Source: Elysia marginata | Taxonomy: Eukaryota; Mollusca; Gastropoda; Plakobranchidae | Length of the DNA stretch: 35,420 nucleotides | Direction: 5' to 3' | NCBI GenBank assembly: GCA_019649035.1 | Contig: BMAT01002136.1 | Span: 318,081 to 353,500, forward strand | Part shown: positions 26,387-33,600 of the stretch, one piece after another | Layout of the letters: every line of letters begins with the position of its first letter | Numbering within the stretch: position 1 is the first letter of the stretch | Notes under the pieces: model-generated | The model's input: only the letters and a program-made list of their open reading frames with translations | Told to the model about the DNA's origin: nothing | The model's database searches: none | Position numbers and translations under genes: made by a program

Positions 26387-29300
26387 CAAAGAGAGAAAGA
26401 GAGAGAGACAGAGAGAGAAAGAGACAGAGAGACAGAGAGAGAGGAGAAAGGAGACAAAGAGAGAAAGAGACAGAGACAGACAGGCACACAGACAGAGACA
26501 TAGACAGATGAGAAAGAGGAGGGACAGACACACTGAGGTAAAAAAATGAAAAATCCAAAAAGGAAATCAAATGATAGACACAGGGTAAACAAAGCTAAGA
26601 GCTGGAAAAGGGGGATGGGCGGGGGTCGGGGTCCTAAGCTCTTATGTCGAGTCCTACCCCAAATCCGATCAGAGGAGATCGGTAAAAAAGAGGTAAATGA
26701 ATGGATAGTATAATCTGCTTTTCCCTCATTCCAATATGATAGAAATATCAGGCTTTTTAATTCTAGAGCTCTTGTACTCTTCTTTTTCGAAACGTGAGGA
26801 ATCAGTCCCGGTTAATCAAGCAATATCTAAACTTTTTACATTGATTTGAGGTATGCTCTAATAGTGCATGATGCTTCCCAAGAGGTCGAAAGAATTAAAG
26901 TCGGTGTAAAAATGAGATAGTTTTGCTATTAATAAAAAAAACTGGCTATAGTCTTCCACGACCGACGGCCGTCTCAAGACTTTACATATTAAATTTTACC
27001 TCAAAGGGGCCAATACCCACCAAAGCAAATTCAACTTCTATTTCAGAGCATTACAATACGGTTGGCTGTCAAACGCTTTAAATACTAGAATTCCACAAGT
27101 TTGAAGCACCGCCTTTAGCCAGTACTCACTTTAGAGGTGAGTGGATTGAGAAAATTGTGGATAAATTGCTTTCTTTAAAAAATTACAACAAAAATGTTCG
27201 TTGCGCTAACAACGGAGCCACGCTGCTCCATATCTTAAGTAATCTCATTTTGCAAAATTAAAATAGGTTATTTTCGAGAAAAAAAAGTTGCCTAAGAAAG
27301 GCTCTAACTAAAAAAAGTCGAAAAAAGTTATTTTTAACTGATTTACTCTGTCTCACAAACACCTACGTATAAATACGTTTATGTTAAGAAGGCGCTTTGT
27401 AATTTTAGCTAATGAAAAAAATAGACAGTAACTATCCCAAAATCTACAAAGTTTGTGGAGCAGAACAAAAGTTGAAACTTAACTAAGCAGCAAGGTATTG
27501 AAAATAAAAAAACTAAAACGTTTGTTTTGCTTCATTTATCTTTACGTTTCATAAAATCTGCAAATCTCAGAGAAAGAAAAGGATGAAGAAAGAGCCTTAG
27601 ATTTTAATTTGAAAAATCCACATGATTATGACCTCTGCGTCCTCGAAAATCTACGCAAGAGAAGTAAGGCATGTAAAACAATTTGAGCTCACTTTACTAC
27701 TAATTCATTTCAGCATGAGGCTTGAATGGTAAACGTGAAGCCTAAATAATAATAATATTAATAATAATAAAGTTTTATTTATATCCCGCCCTCTCCCTCA
27801 ATTTGAGGCCTAAGGCGATAGGCTACAATTAGAATTAAACATGTAGAAAATACATTCATTTATAAAGGTACATTCCATTCATTACAGACTTACAAAACTT
27901 TCATACATTAGCATATTGTTCGGAGGGAAATAATTTAACGCGCAATGGATTTCAGTAATTTTGTATGCACGGCGCGTTTTAATTACATGTACTCACTAAT
28001 TAGCGTTGGTGGTATGTGCTCCATGGGTAACCAACCAGCGATGGCGGAGTAGAGGTAGTACAACGCCCAGGCAGCCGGGGTCAGAGAGTGAGAGACTACA
28101 GCTAGGGTCAGGAACAGACTGCTTACTGCAATACCTGAAAATAATTACAAAACAACGTAGGGACTCGCGGTTAATTCACGAATTAATTACATTGGATAAC
28201 ATTATACAGTCATGAGACGATAGAAGGCGTTCAGAATTGTTAATACAAAACGAGAAACTGAGCTGTACATGTCTTCCACCCAGCTTCAATGAAAGAAGCG
28301 GTGAGTATAACTCAAGTCTACAGGTTGGGTTGGTTGGGCACCAATGCAAGGCACGCAGTAGTTTTATGGAATACGTGCAATAATATGTATCTATATATTG
28401 GGCAGAGTGCATCAGTCAAGAATATAATCTTATTTGATTGGTTGGTTAATTAGGAGATAAATTATGTATACATCCTGCATGGTCCACCGACAGTATCGGA
28501 TGATCTATTGGTTATTAAGTGACCAAACTAATATTTAAAGCGTAGCGGAAAATTGAGCTAAAAGACAAACATAATTAACACTACGCAACTGTTAACGTTC
28601 AAAAGCTTGCGGACTCTGCTTCCACAACTTAAAAATACAACTTGGCGATGTCAAAAGTTTAAAACAATACCTAGACAGAATCATTCAGTCACTTTGGTTC
28701 TCTTCATAGTCATAATCACCGGCATCCTTCACCTTTTTAGAGCTAGAAAACAGATTTTTATTCTTTCCATGACAAGGGCTTGTGTTGCAACAACTTTGTC
28801 CTCTCTTGTTACAAGTGGTTTGCCATTACCGTCTTCATTGTTTATGTTAATAATGACGGTGGTAAGCGATAATATGTACTGACATATTTTATTGAATTGA
28901 AAAGAGAAGTTCGAAATCCTCAAGTTTTATCCTGTAAAAGTCTATGCAACTAAAACACTGTATGCAGTAGTTACAAAAACAAGGTAAGACACGGAAAATA
29001 TGCTCAATATTTACCTCTGGCAAGTGGCATTATTCTCCAGGCAGTGACCACCCCTCCCCTGGAGTACTGACCCAGGCTGATCTCTAAGTATACTATAGGT
29101 AGACCCACACAGTAGGTCAGGACTACATAGACGAAGAGAAACGCACCTGTAAAAGACACGGTAGGAGTAAAATATTACTTAATTGTGACTTTGTAAAGAA
29201 ACGTCTTTTCTTTTCACACACTAGAATTCAAACTATGATAAGTTAATGAAAACATACAAAGTTTGAAAGTTTTTAATTTAAAAAAGCCCACTTTTGCTTA

Positions 29301-31147
29301 GTTAGGGTAAACAAAATTAGTGAAGAACAACCATTTTTAATGCTTCACTAGCCATAAAAGTCGATGTTCCCAATTTAAAACGTCATTTGCCATACATCAA
29401 GAGCTTAAAACAAAGATATTTTTTCAGTCTATGGCTAAACTATAGAAAATATGAAAGTCCAATCGAAAGTGAAGAAAAAAAGTCAGGTCTAAGTTTATCT
29501 CTGATCAATTAGAGTGTCATCGTCTGATCAATGATAAGAAGAAAAACGATAGATATACTATATACTGAAGAGCGGAGAAAAAGGAGGCCTACTAGTTTCT
29601 TGAAATAAAATACAAGTATTCCATTGCATTTTAAAAACTGCAAATTCAATAAACAGCTTAAGCCGTTATCTAACCGTACCAACCTTAGGAAAACTCTTTA
29701 TAAATAAGTAATAAAATTAAACATGGCTCCTAAGGAACAATGGGATATAAATATTACCTGTATTGCAAAGCGAACAATAAATACTGCCAAATCAAGAAAA
29801 AGACTTGCGTGTAATGCAGGTACAAAGGGTAACGAGGAGGGGAGAGTAAGACATTGTCAAGTAAGAGTAAATTAAAAAAAAAGAAAGCCAATGTAGAATA
29901 ATTATAGCGTTCAACTGAAGGAAAAGAATTAATAACAACAATAATTTATAATGGCAAACCAGTTTGAAGAGGCGCAAAATTAATTGAATATCGAAACACA
30001 CGTTTGTTTACGACTATGTCAAAAGTTGTCAAAAGAAAACCCAAAACTTAAATTAATTTAAAGGATATAGCTCGGATTTACTTGCGCAGAGAATTTGAAA
30101 CAAACCATGAAAGTTAGGGAAAGAACACTTCTATAAGGCGGCCAATCCTCGAAATACACAAAGCCATGGGTAACTGACAAGATATTACCAACCAAATTTC
30201 CTGCTGAACTAACAGAGGAACAGAAATTTAGGCGCAATACTCTGGAAAAAAAAGACCTGGCATTTCATTGACTAGTTGCATGCTCATTTAACTCTTACGT
30301 GAGGTGAGGAAAATATGTCTGAAGAGTTTTTCCAAATGACTGAATATCGACATGCTAAGATAGGACTCGGACCACGCACCTTTTCTTCCAAGATTCATTT
30401 GCTTCCATTCCATTCCGCCACCATTACTAGGGATTAGAGCAAACAAGGCAGCAAATCCAAGAGCAAAGAAAGCCCTTAATCACCTTTAACAAATGTGCCC
30501 AAGTAACTCTGAACCTAAGTATTACTCTATTCGAAAAAAGAAACTAGTTGCAAAGAAATAAGTTAAAGTTGCAACGGCTTTTATATAAAAAAAATCAATC
30601 TAGCTGATTTTAAAGACAATCCATAATTACATTGGACATGGGTGTCTGTTATATACAGTGTAAACTACTGGTGACTTGTGACATATTTTTAAGAGTAATA
30701 TTCTTTTATAAAATCCCAACCTCCACCATGTTTTATGGTCAACGCTGGAAACTCCAGTATATTCCTAAGGCCAAAAACCGCGCCGAAGCTCAGCAGAATG
30801 TAGTGTATTTTTCTCTCCCACAATCCTTTATCTGTCTCCAACTCTTCCGACCGCTTCCTTCTGTTGTTGTTTCCTTCTGTCTCTTCATCATCGTCAATGT
30901 TATTGACCCCTTCACCACCTTCTGGCCTGTCTTCAAGTTCTAGCCCATCATCATCGTCATCGTCATCGTCGTCAAAATCCATCTGGTCGGCATCGCGCAA
31001 GTCGGCGTTGCTGTTGCTGTAGTAAGATGAAGATCCCGCTGCGTTGACGTTGCTGCGACTGCTGTTGTTACTGCCAAGGCTGCTGCTGACCAGGGTCTTG
31101 TCGGAGCCACGAAAGTTTTCTTTTAAGAGTGGTGACGGTCTTTGTAT
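11317..31147 (-). CDS. Gene A: divergent SLC6-family (NSS fold) membrane protein, 14 exons assembled, start exon missing
   Basis: The family normally moves amino acids, monoamines or osmolytes across the plasma membrane with Na+ and Cl-. Fourteen minus-strand exons join in phase to 724 codons with no internal stop, and all have GT/AG ends. Numbering here starts at the first residue of the 31147 exon. Order: acidic N-tail 1-109, TM1 about 112-137, TM2 143-165, TM3 188-217, EL2 220-275, TM4 285-303, TM5 312-333, TM6 358-382, TM7 394-420, TM8 440-480, TM9 495-516, TM10 519-540, TM11 560-590, TM12 600-625, C-tail 634-724. Conserved landmarks include KHGGGAF, GQYS, AWALYYLYS, TLPGS, KFHGN, VGWGYGARRF, PGSFKQ and WGP. 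Many ligand and gating residues are replaced, so transport activity is doubtful; it could be a transceptor, chaperone-like partner or structural paralogue. The fold assignment is firm; the function is not known. Confidence 0.88.
12191..12250 (-). CDS. Gene A exon: C-terminal tail, 20 codons
   Basis: 60 nt, phase 0 to 0, acceptor TCTGTATTTTCAG, donor CATGTG|GTAAGA. It encodes EVVVDSEPKNDGKVFSVQHV, a charged soluble stretch fitting a cytoplasmic tail. It is supported by strong splice sites on both sides and by phase agreement rather than by homology. Being a multiple of three, it could be an optional exon. Confidence 0.68.
12251..13573. other. Gene A intron with a degenerate duplication
   Basis: Contains A/T homopolymer runs and two related stretches at about 13237-13315 and 13347-13437. 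They share CTAT-ACTTG-A-AAT-TAT, CATAGAGAAA and GACTTA, in the same order. No exon was recognised. Confidence 0.55.
13574..13744 (-). CDS. Gene A exon: C-terminal cytoplasmic tail
   Basis: 171 nt (57 codons), phase 0 to 0, acceptor CTGAAACAG, donor AGCCAG|GTACAT. It begins LRSTPPHWGPGHPEHEP and ends LTANLYLPNIINFAGSQ. The WGP after a Pro/Thr stretch is the usual start of the SLC6 C-terminal tail. GC content is clearly higher than in the flanking introns. There is no transmembrane segment. Confidence 0.85.
14614..14787 (-). CDS. Gene A exon: TM11 and TM12
   Basis: 174 nt (58 codons), phase 0 to 0, acceptor TTTTCTTTTCAG, donor AAACAG|GTAAGA. It encodes LMIVTSFLTSNLLQSLPAED, then a loop RDKKWLHGIGWAL and a hydrophobic TM12 around NPIILLPGLTMSLMAYFRL ending LPGSFKQ. 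It corresponds to the family's Y.YP.WA..LGW...LSS and the RTPGS.KE that follows TM12. Confidence 0.93.
15405..15575 (-). CDS. Gene A exon: shortened TM10 and start of TM11
   Basis: 171 nt (57 codons), phase 0 to 0, acceptor GCGATTCTTGCAG, donor CTCACA|GTAAGG. It starts MSVTRLTTPILSAAQCLIVG and continues WGYGARRFAGRVLEM, then KWLWRWGCPVFLT. The second half matches SLC6 exactly (V.WVYG.RRF..D.E.M, then W.WCWK..TP). The stretch before CLIVGW is about ten residues shorter than usual and lacks the GG.Y...L.D segment that carries the acidic gate residue. A small phase 0-0 exon between here and 16288 could have been missed; I saw none. Confidence 0.87.
15590..15717. repeat. Two-unit tandem repeat beside the TM10 exon
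   Basis: Unit 1 (about 15594-15657) and unit 2 (about 15658-15717) share TGGAGACCATTCTGA, CGGAAAATATT or CGAAAAATATT, and CAACGAATTT in the same order. The repeat begins within 20 bases of the acceptor of the 15405-15575 exon. Confidence 0.85.
16288..16541 (-). CDS. Gene A exon: TM8 and TM9
   Basis: 254 nt, phase 1 in and phase 0 out, acceptor CACTGATCAG, donor GCACAG|GTAGTC. It encodes ADYDLGFVLFPAATTQLPKP, then ALWSGIFFMSVALFAIIQGA. It matches the family's GLAF..YPEA...LPGSPLWAILFF and TM8. The Asp-Ser pair of TM8 (Na+ site 2) reads Ile470-Gln471. TM9 is IGVLGIIIAVSVALNVILTA, preceded by RKWR. Reading on past the donor gives only ten more codons before a stop, and the next exon is in phase 0, which supports the donor chosen. 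Confidence 0.92.
17229..17545 (+). mobile_element. tRNA-headed SINE, copy 3
   Basis: It starts GGAGCACCGTGGCTTAGTGG with GAGCGCG following, parallel to copy 1's head. The box B region is degraded. The shared body includes AATTTATCCACGCTTTTAT, GAATGTTAGAATTCGAGCGT and GAATGCTCTGAGATATG. It ends CGACGGTGGAAGACTATAA. It is inserted antisense to gene A in the intron after TM7, about 36 bp from the exon donor. Confidence 0.85.
17581..17705 (-). CDS. Gene A exon: TM7
   Basis: 125 nt, phase 2 in and phase 1 out, acceptor TATTGCTAG (poor pyrimidine tract), donor GCTGG|GTGAGT. It encodes NAMAITSLSLTVTVMSGCLI, then LALLGVEALRARASVDQIKG. It aligns with SLC6 TM7 ([26 protein letters not shown]). The conserved TM7 Asn that binds Na+ at site 1 is Ser401, and the chloride-site Ser four residues later aligns with Thr. 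A SINE copy lies about 36 bp below the donor in the next intron. Confidence 0.92.
18656..18759 (-). CDS. Gene A exon: TM6
   Basis: 104 nt, phase 0 in and phase 2 out, acceptor GCAATCTAG, donor TTCAG|GTGATC. It encodes PWLDALDLVLSGLACGTGIL, then ITLSGHCKFHGNTF. It aligns gaplessly with family TM6 (W.DAATQIFFSLGLGFG.LI.FASYNKFHNNC.RD). The FFSLG Ser, a Na+/Cl- ligand, is Gly369. The SYN of the unwound region reads GHC. The exon contains few long open frames and is recognised by alignment and by exact phase agreement on both sides. Confidence 0.9.
18950..19098. repeat. GATA-type and (GA)n microsatellite
   Basis: Interrupted TAGATAGA units at about 18950-18985, then GTGTGT, then a GA tract at 19040-19098. 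It lies in the intron between TM6 and TM5 exons of gene A. Confidence 0.93.
19558..19675. repeat. (CT)n and (CA)n microsatellite
   Basis: CTCTCT blocks interrupted by GT at 19561-19605 and a CACACA run at about 19657-19674, in a gene A intron. Confidence 0.93.
20110..20870 (+). mobile_element. Truncated CR1/L2-like LINE 3' end with ATT tail
   Basis: Plus-strand protein pieces: FFKLDYCNSLLF, then in the next frame GIRHTKLRRLQVLQNHAARL, IFKRSKRENVSQLLKELHWL and FGLKVWNDLPQGVRSAKSLY ending KTHLF. This is the conserved C-terminal end of such ORF2 proteins. A frameshift lies near 20217-20222 and a stop at about 20455. The 3' UTR ends TTAGGCGCTTTACAAATGT and then an (ATT)n tail at 20800-20866, the usual short-repeat tail. 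It is antisense to gene A and inside its intron. Confidence 0.9.
21661..21992. repeat. Degenerate minisatellite starting at the TM5 exon donor
   Basis: About 13 units of roughly 24 bases, plus-strand consensus near CTCACCTCAAAACTGGACAGTACA. Good units are 21685-21709, 21887-21910 and 21964-21987. The unit on the exon edge (21988-22011) includes the real splice donor of the 21993-22130 exon. Read on the gene strand, many units contain TTTTGAGGTGAGT-like or TTTTGAGGTAAG-like sequence. Confidence 0.82.
21993..22130 (-). CDS. Gene A exon: TM5
   Basis: 138 nt (46 codons), phase 0 to 0, acceptor TCCCTGCAG, donor TTTTCAA|GTGAGT. It encodes VSFCFTAVPAVLMIAVLFIV, then ACTLPGSVQGIQAFLNPKW. These match SLC6 TM5 and its following loop (RG.TLPGA..GI.YYL.P.W). 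The donor sequence is the first unit of a degenerate tandem repeat that fills the start of the next intron. Confidence 0.94.
22350..22562. repeat. (TAG)n / (CTA)n trinucleotide tract
   Basis: About 210 bases of TAG repeats with a few interruptions (for example around 22394-22415 and 22463). It fills nearly half of the 483-bp intron between the TM4 and TM5 exons. Apparent poly-Thr, poly-Val, poly-Leu and poly-Tyr frames are by-products. Confidence 0.97.
22614..22746 (-). CDS. Gene A exon: end of EL2 and TM4
   Basis: 133 nt, phase 2 in and phase 0 out, acceptor ACCGTTCGCAG, donor GCAAAG|GTAATG. Its first base completes a Tyr codon with the previous exon. It encodes TAVLEVTDNISAMGHMVSRV and then a hydrophobic segment around ICLILFWIIVLMLSSLG, with the Trp seen in SLC6 TM4. 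It ends at PKNLAK, where the family has KG.K.SGK before TM5. The downstream intron is only 483 bp and contains a long TAG-repeat tract. Confidence 0.9.
24054..24335. repeat. Direct tandem duplication of about 153 bp
   Basis: First unit from about 24054, second from about 24207. Shared landmarks in order: TGCTCTTTTT, AAATCATCT-AG-AGACAAA, CAGTCT-AGCTAAG-GAT, TATAGG-GTAC, CATTG-ACAACA. Identity looks around 70-75 per cent by eye, so it is an old duplication, within the gene A intron before the EL2 exon. Confidence 0.8.
24565..24667 (-). CDS. Gene A exon: extracellular loop 2
   Basis: 103 nt, phase 1 in and phase 2 out, acceptor CTTCCTACCCAG, donor TTCTA|GTAGGT. It encodes ATNSDSEFVAELTSSNVSVF then FRRPSYNISHTHF. 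Joined to its neighbours it gives sequons N233-A-T, N249-V-S and N260-I-S, fitting the glycosylated EL2 of SLC6. THFYTAVLEVTDNISAMG across the next junction aligns with the family pattern EEFY..VLG.SD.I...G. It has no cysteine. Using the GT four bases further on instead would bring in a stop, which decides the donor. Confidence 0.8.
24668..26340. other. Gene A intron, part without recognised features
   Basis: No exon, RNA gene or mobile element was recognised. An EL2 exon carrying the family's cysteine pair would be expected here or up to 27990 if it existed; none was found. Confidence 0.45.
26353..26510. repeat. (GA)n and interrupted GA/CAGA microsatellite
   Basis: A pure GA tract at 26353-26381, then GAGACAGA-type units to about 26510, in a gene A intron. 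Confidence 0.95.
26934..27231 (-). mobile_element. tRNA-headed SINE, copy 2
   Basis: On the minus strand it starts TGGAGCAGCGTGGCTCCGTTG near 27230. The body has CAATTTATCCACAATTTTCT and GAATTCTAGTATTTAAAGCG. The 3' end is GGTCGTGGAAGACTATAGCC. Most of the tRNA anticodon-to-T-arm region is deleted compared with copy 1. It lies in the intron between the TM3 and EL2 exons, same strand as gene A. Confidence 0.83.
27745..27835 (-). repeat. LINE/SINE 3'-tail-like fragment
   Basis: The minus strand reads GGGCGGGATATAAATAAAAC followed by a TTA-rich repeat, and above it TATCGCCTTAGGCCTC. This pattern is typical of short-tailed retroelement 3' ends. No body was recognised. Confidence 0.5.
27997..28134 (-). 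CDS. Gene A exon: TM3
   Basis: 138 nt, phase 1 to 1, acceptor TTATTTTCAG, donor ATTA|GTGAGT. It starts GIAVSSLFLTLAVVSHSLTP and continues AAWALYYLYSAIAGWLP, aligning with SLC6 TM3 around the AWALYYLFS motif. The substrate-binding Tyr, six residues before that Trp, is Ser203. The exon ends in extracellular loop 2 at MEHIPPTLI. It has no Cys where the family has the first of the EL2 disulfide pair. Confidence 0.94.
29015..29146 (-). CDS. Gene A exon: TM2
   Basis: 132 nt, phase 1 to 1, acceptor TCTTTTACAG and donor AGAG|GTAAAT. It encodes GAFLFVYVVLTYCVGLPIVY and continues through LEISLGQYSRGGVVTAW to PLARG. This is the SLC6 TM2 and first intracellular loop, with the conserved Glu-x-x-x-GQYS and a Trp seven residues after the GG position. 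It has the same length and phase as the TM2 exon of gene B, and the 45 residues align without gaps with 17 identities. Confidence 0.95.
29160..30720. other. Gene A intron between TM1 and TM2 exons
   Basis: About 1.57 kb of AT-rich sequence. I saw no exon or mobile element in it. Confidence 0.5.
30721..31147 (-). CDS. Gene A exon: acidic N-terminal tail and TM1
   Basis: 427 nt, phase 0 in and phase 1 out. The acceptor is TTTTTTCTTTTACAG just above 31147. The frame stays open a little further upstream but without an ATG, so an earlier exon must supply the start. Residues 1-109 form a cytoplasmic tail rich in Ser/Asn (about 21-48) and then Asp/Glu, with nine consecutive Asp at 59-67. W110-ERK matches the Trp that precedes TM1 in SLC6. 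The TM1 signature reads GLRNILEFPALT (126-137), where the family has GLGNVWRFPYL: Gly to Arg, Trp to Leu, Arg to Glu, Tyr to Ala. It ends KHGG plus one base. The donor GGAG|GTTGGG is weak but completes the Gly codon of the next exon. Confidence 0.9.
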
Positions 31148-33239
31148 CTGTAAAAGAAAAAAGATGTAAACAATCACAAACAATGTGTCAAAATATTATG
31201 TGGGGCGAGGGGAAGGGGGTGGAATGATTTGTACAAAAAACAACAAACAAGGAACACAAGTTATTTATGACAAAGAACAGAAAAAAATTGGGGACACATA
31301 CACCTAATTAAAGTTTGTCTTGGGTTATTGATCTACTGGGTGGGCGGCACGCCTTCCCAAGTCTTTGACGAGAGCTTAAGTCAACAATATATTGCTTAGG
31401 CTTATGCCAAACACCAATACGTGTTCTAGATTAGCTTATTTCGGAAATGAGTTCATTTCCATCTTCGACAAAATAACGCAGAAGGCATTAAACGCTGAAA
31501 ACCCAAAAATAACTTGCGAGACGACAGTCAACTAATACAGAGTTGGTAGTAGAACCCAGAGGGCTCTTGACATATCATTCTCTCTGTTAATGAAAACCGA
31601 AACATACAAACACAAACCTCAGAATTGATTCCTACTCAGTTTTATATGTGTCCAGGATGAATGCGCTCTACAGACATACGATGCTTTGAAGACAACAGTG
31701 AGTGCTAGTGAGTTTGATACTTTTGACACAAGAGTAACTTGTCATTTCCGTTGTTATTTTACGATGATTTGTTAGCTGGGATATAGAGTTTAGTCACTTT
31801 TATCCATGGGCCATTCCGTGGCTTCAGGGAACTGACTGTGGTCGGTTAACATAACATTCTCCATGTTGTTGCAGAATTATTTTTTAACTATAAGTTGATT
31901 CTGATTCTCAATTTTCTAGCGTTTATTTAAAAAGAAGGCAACAGAGAATTACGAATTACAATGTTACGAAAATAAAGTTCGAAAAAGTTAAGACCAGTTT
32001 TATATAGCGCCTCATCCACTAAATGCTTTAAGTGCTTTACCAGGTTCTTCGACCAACCAAATAACAATTTAAAATTATAGATACGCAACTATTTAAGCGC
32101 TTCATTCTGACATAATGACACAATTTTTTACTGCACATAGTCGGGTACTCATTTTACGCCTAAGTACGGTGTGTAAATGACAACAAATCATGAAAAACAC
32201 CTCATTGTGTTGAAGTAACTTCTATATTGAAAATTAAATGCGAAAAGAACGAGGAATTTGAAAATTCAGCGCAACAGGTCACAATGTCAAATGTTTCTAG
32301 TGATTTAGCGTCCCATTTAGAATAGTTTTGCACATGCAGAATCTAAAGCAAAAGCAAAACATAAGATATGAAATTTGAAAATAAAAACATTTGGTTATTA
32401 AAGCTTTCGATAGATAAAATTTAGTGAAATTTTCTATAGTGATGCAACAGTTGGCACAGCAATAAAACTTTACTGAATTAATAAATCATATAACTGTTTT
32501 AAAAGCTTATGATGGCTTAAAAACGGTATTTATGGGCTTCGACAAGTGAATACTATATTTTTACGAAAGTATAGTTAACGCCAAACACAGAGTTTGAGGG
32601 CTTTATTTTTGAAGATGTTTTAGAGATTCGCTTTCCAGCAAAGTTTAAAATGGAGTAGGTAATCACAAACGATATTGTGTCCGAAAAATTAGATTTATAA
32701 AACGAATCAAGTTGATTGTACTTGAGCTAAATTTATGAATATTTATTTGTGTAAAACGGGCCACTAGGACATGGCGTACAAAAAACAAACAAACCCAGAA
32801 GCAAACAAAACTTATATTTAATACATTTTTCAAAACCAATTCTTCCAGGTATAAATCCTAGGCACTTAAATGTCATCGAGCAAAAAGTTGTTTTGGTTTT
32901 AGGCGTTGTACCATTGTATTGTCATTGAATTGTTGTATGCGAGACGTTCTCAATATCAAACCAACCTGCCCAAATGGAAACAAACTTGTGCCCAAGTATC
33001 ATTTTGATATTATTCATGGTATGAGTTAGAACATAAGCAATGTCAAAGATATTTTTGAGTAAACGGGTTAGTTTTAAACATACGGGGTTAGAGGTGTGTC
33101 AAGTTTTTAGTAACTGGCTGGGTTTAGACCGTCTCCATTGTATGTCTGAGAAACATGACATAGGAACACCAAACAAAAATTTGAATATCCTCTAATTGAG
33201 ATGTCTACTCAAGCTCATAAACAAAAGCTATTCTAAACG
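31148..33239. other. Upstream of gene A's first assigned exon
   Basis: The acceptor at 31148-31150 shows that this begins as an intron. The start-codon exon of gene A should be here or further up but was not identified. A retroelement tail-like fragment with TTTTATATAGCGCC is present at about 31998-32045. Confidence 0.5.
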
Positions 33240-33600
33240 CCAGGCAAGAAAGGAATCGAATATCCACCACTTAAGATGTCTACAAAGGATCTTTGAACTC
33301 TCATGGCAAGGCAGAGTCATCAAACCTGAAGAGCTTGATTAAACAAAGTTCGAAGCATTCTCACAATAATCTGCAAAGCGAGAACAAGATGGCTTTGTCA
33401 CGTCAAGAAAATGGATGACTCCCGAATCTCAAAGCACTAGCTATCAGGTTTGAAACTACGATACATGTGCACTTGAAAAATCAGCCTGTTAAATTGCAAC
33501 ATTAACAGCATGACATGGGAGAGACTTTCGACAGTTTGACGGCATGGAGAGTAATTAATTAAGATGGTACTTACCTACTAGAACAAAGGGTAACAACGGC
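33240..33600 (+). pseudogene. LINE fragment, C-terminal region
   Basis: Plus-strand pieces HHLRCLQRIFELSWQGRVIK, a stop, then in another frame TRWLCHVKKMDDSRISKH, and later TWERLSTV before RHGE. They follow the order LRRI.N..WQ.K..N.EVL, RW.GHV.RM.DSR.PKQ and TWE.LA.DR..WR seen at the end of endonuclease-RT polyproteins. It is the same lineage as the element at 9.9-10.8 kb but the part lying further towards the C-terminus. It is broken by stops and frameshifts. Confidence 0.75.

Noticed and set aside
26240-26592. Leu/Ser-rich and Arg/Glu-rich open frames.
   Set aside because: They come from the GA microsatellite and have no exon-like boundaries.
28607-28923. Open frames on both strands, considered as an extra gene A exon.
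   Set aside because: It lies between the TM2 and TM3 exons, which already join in phase, and has no matching splice sites or SLC6 similarity.
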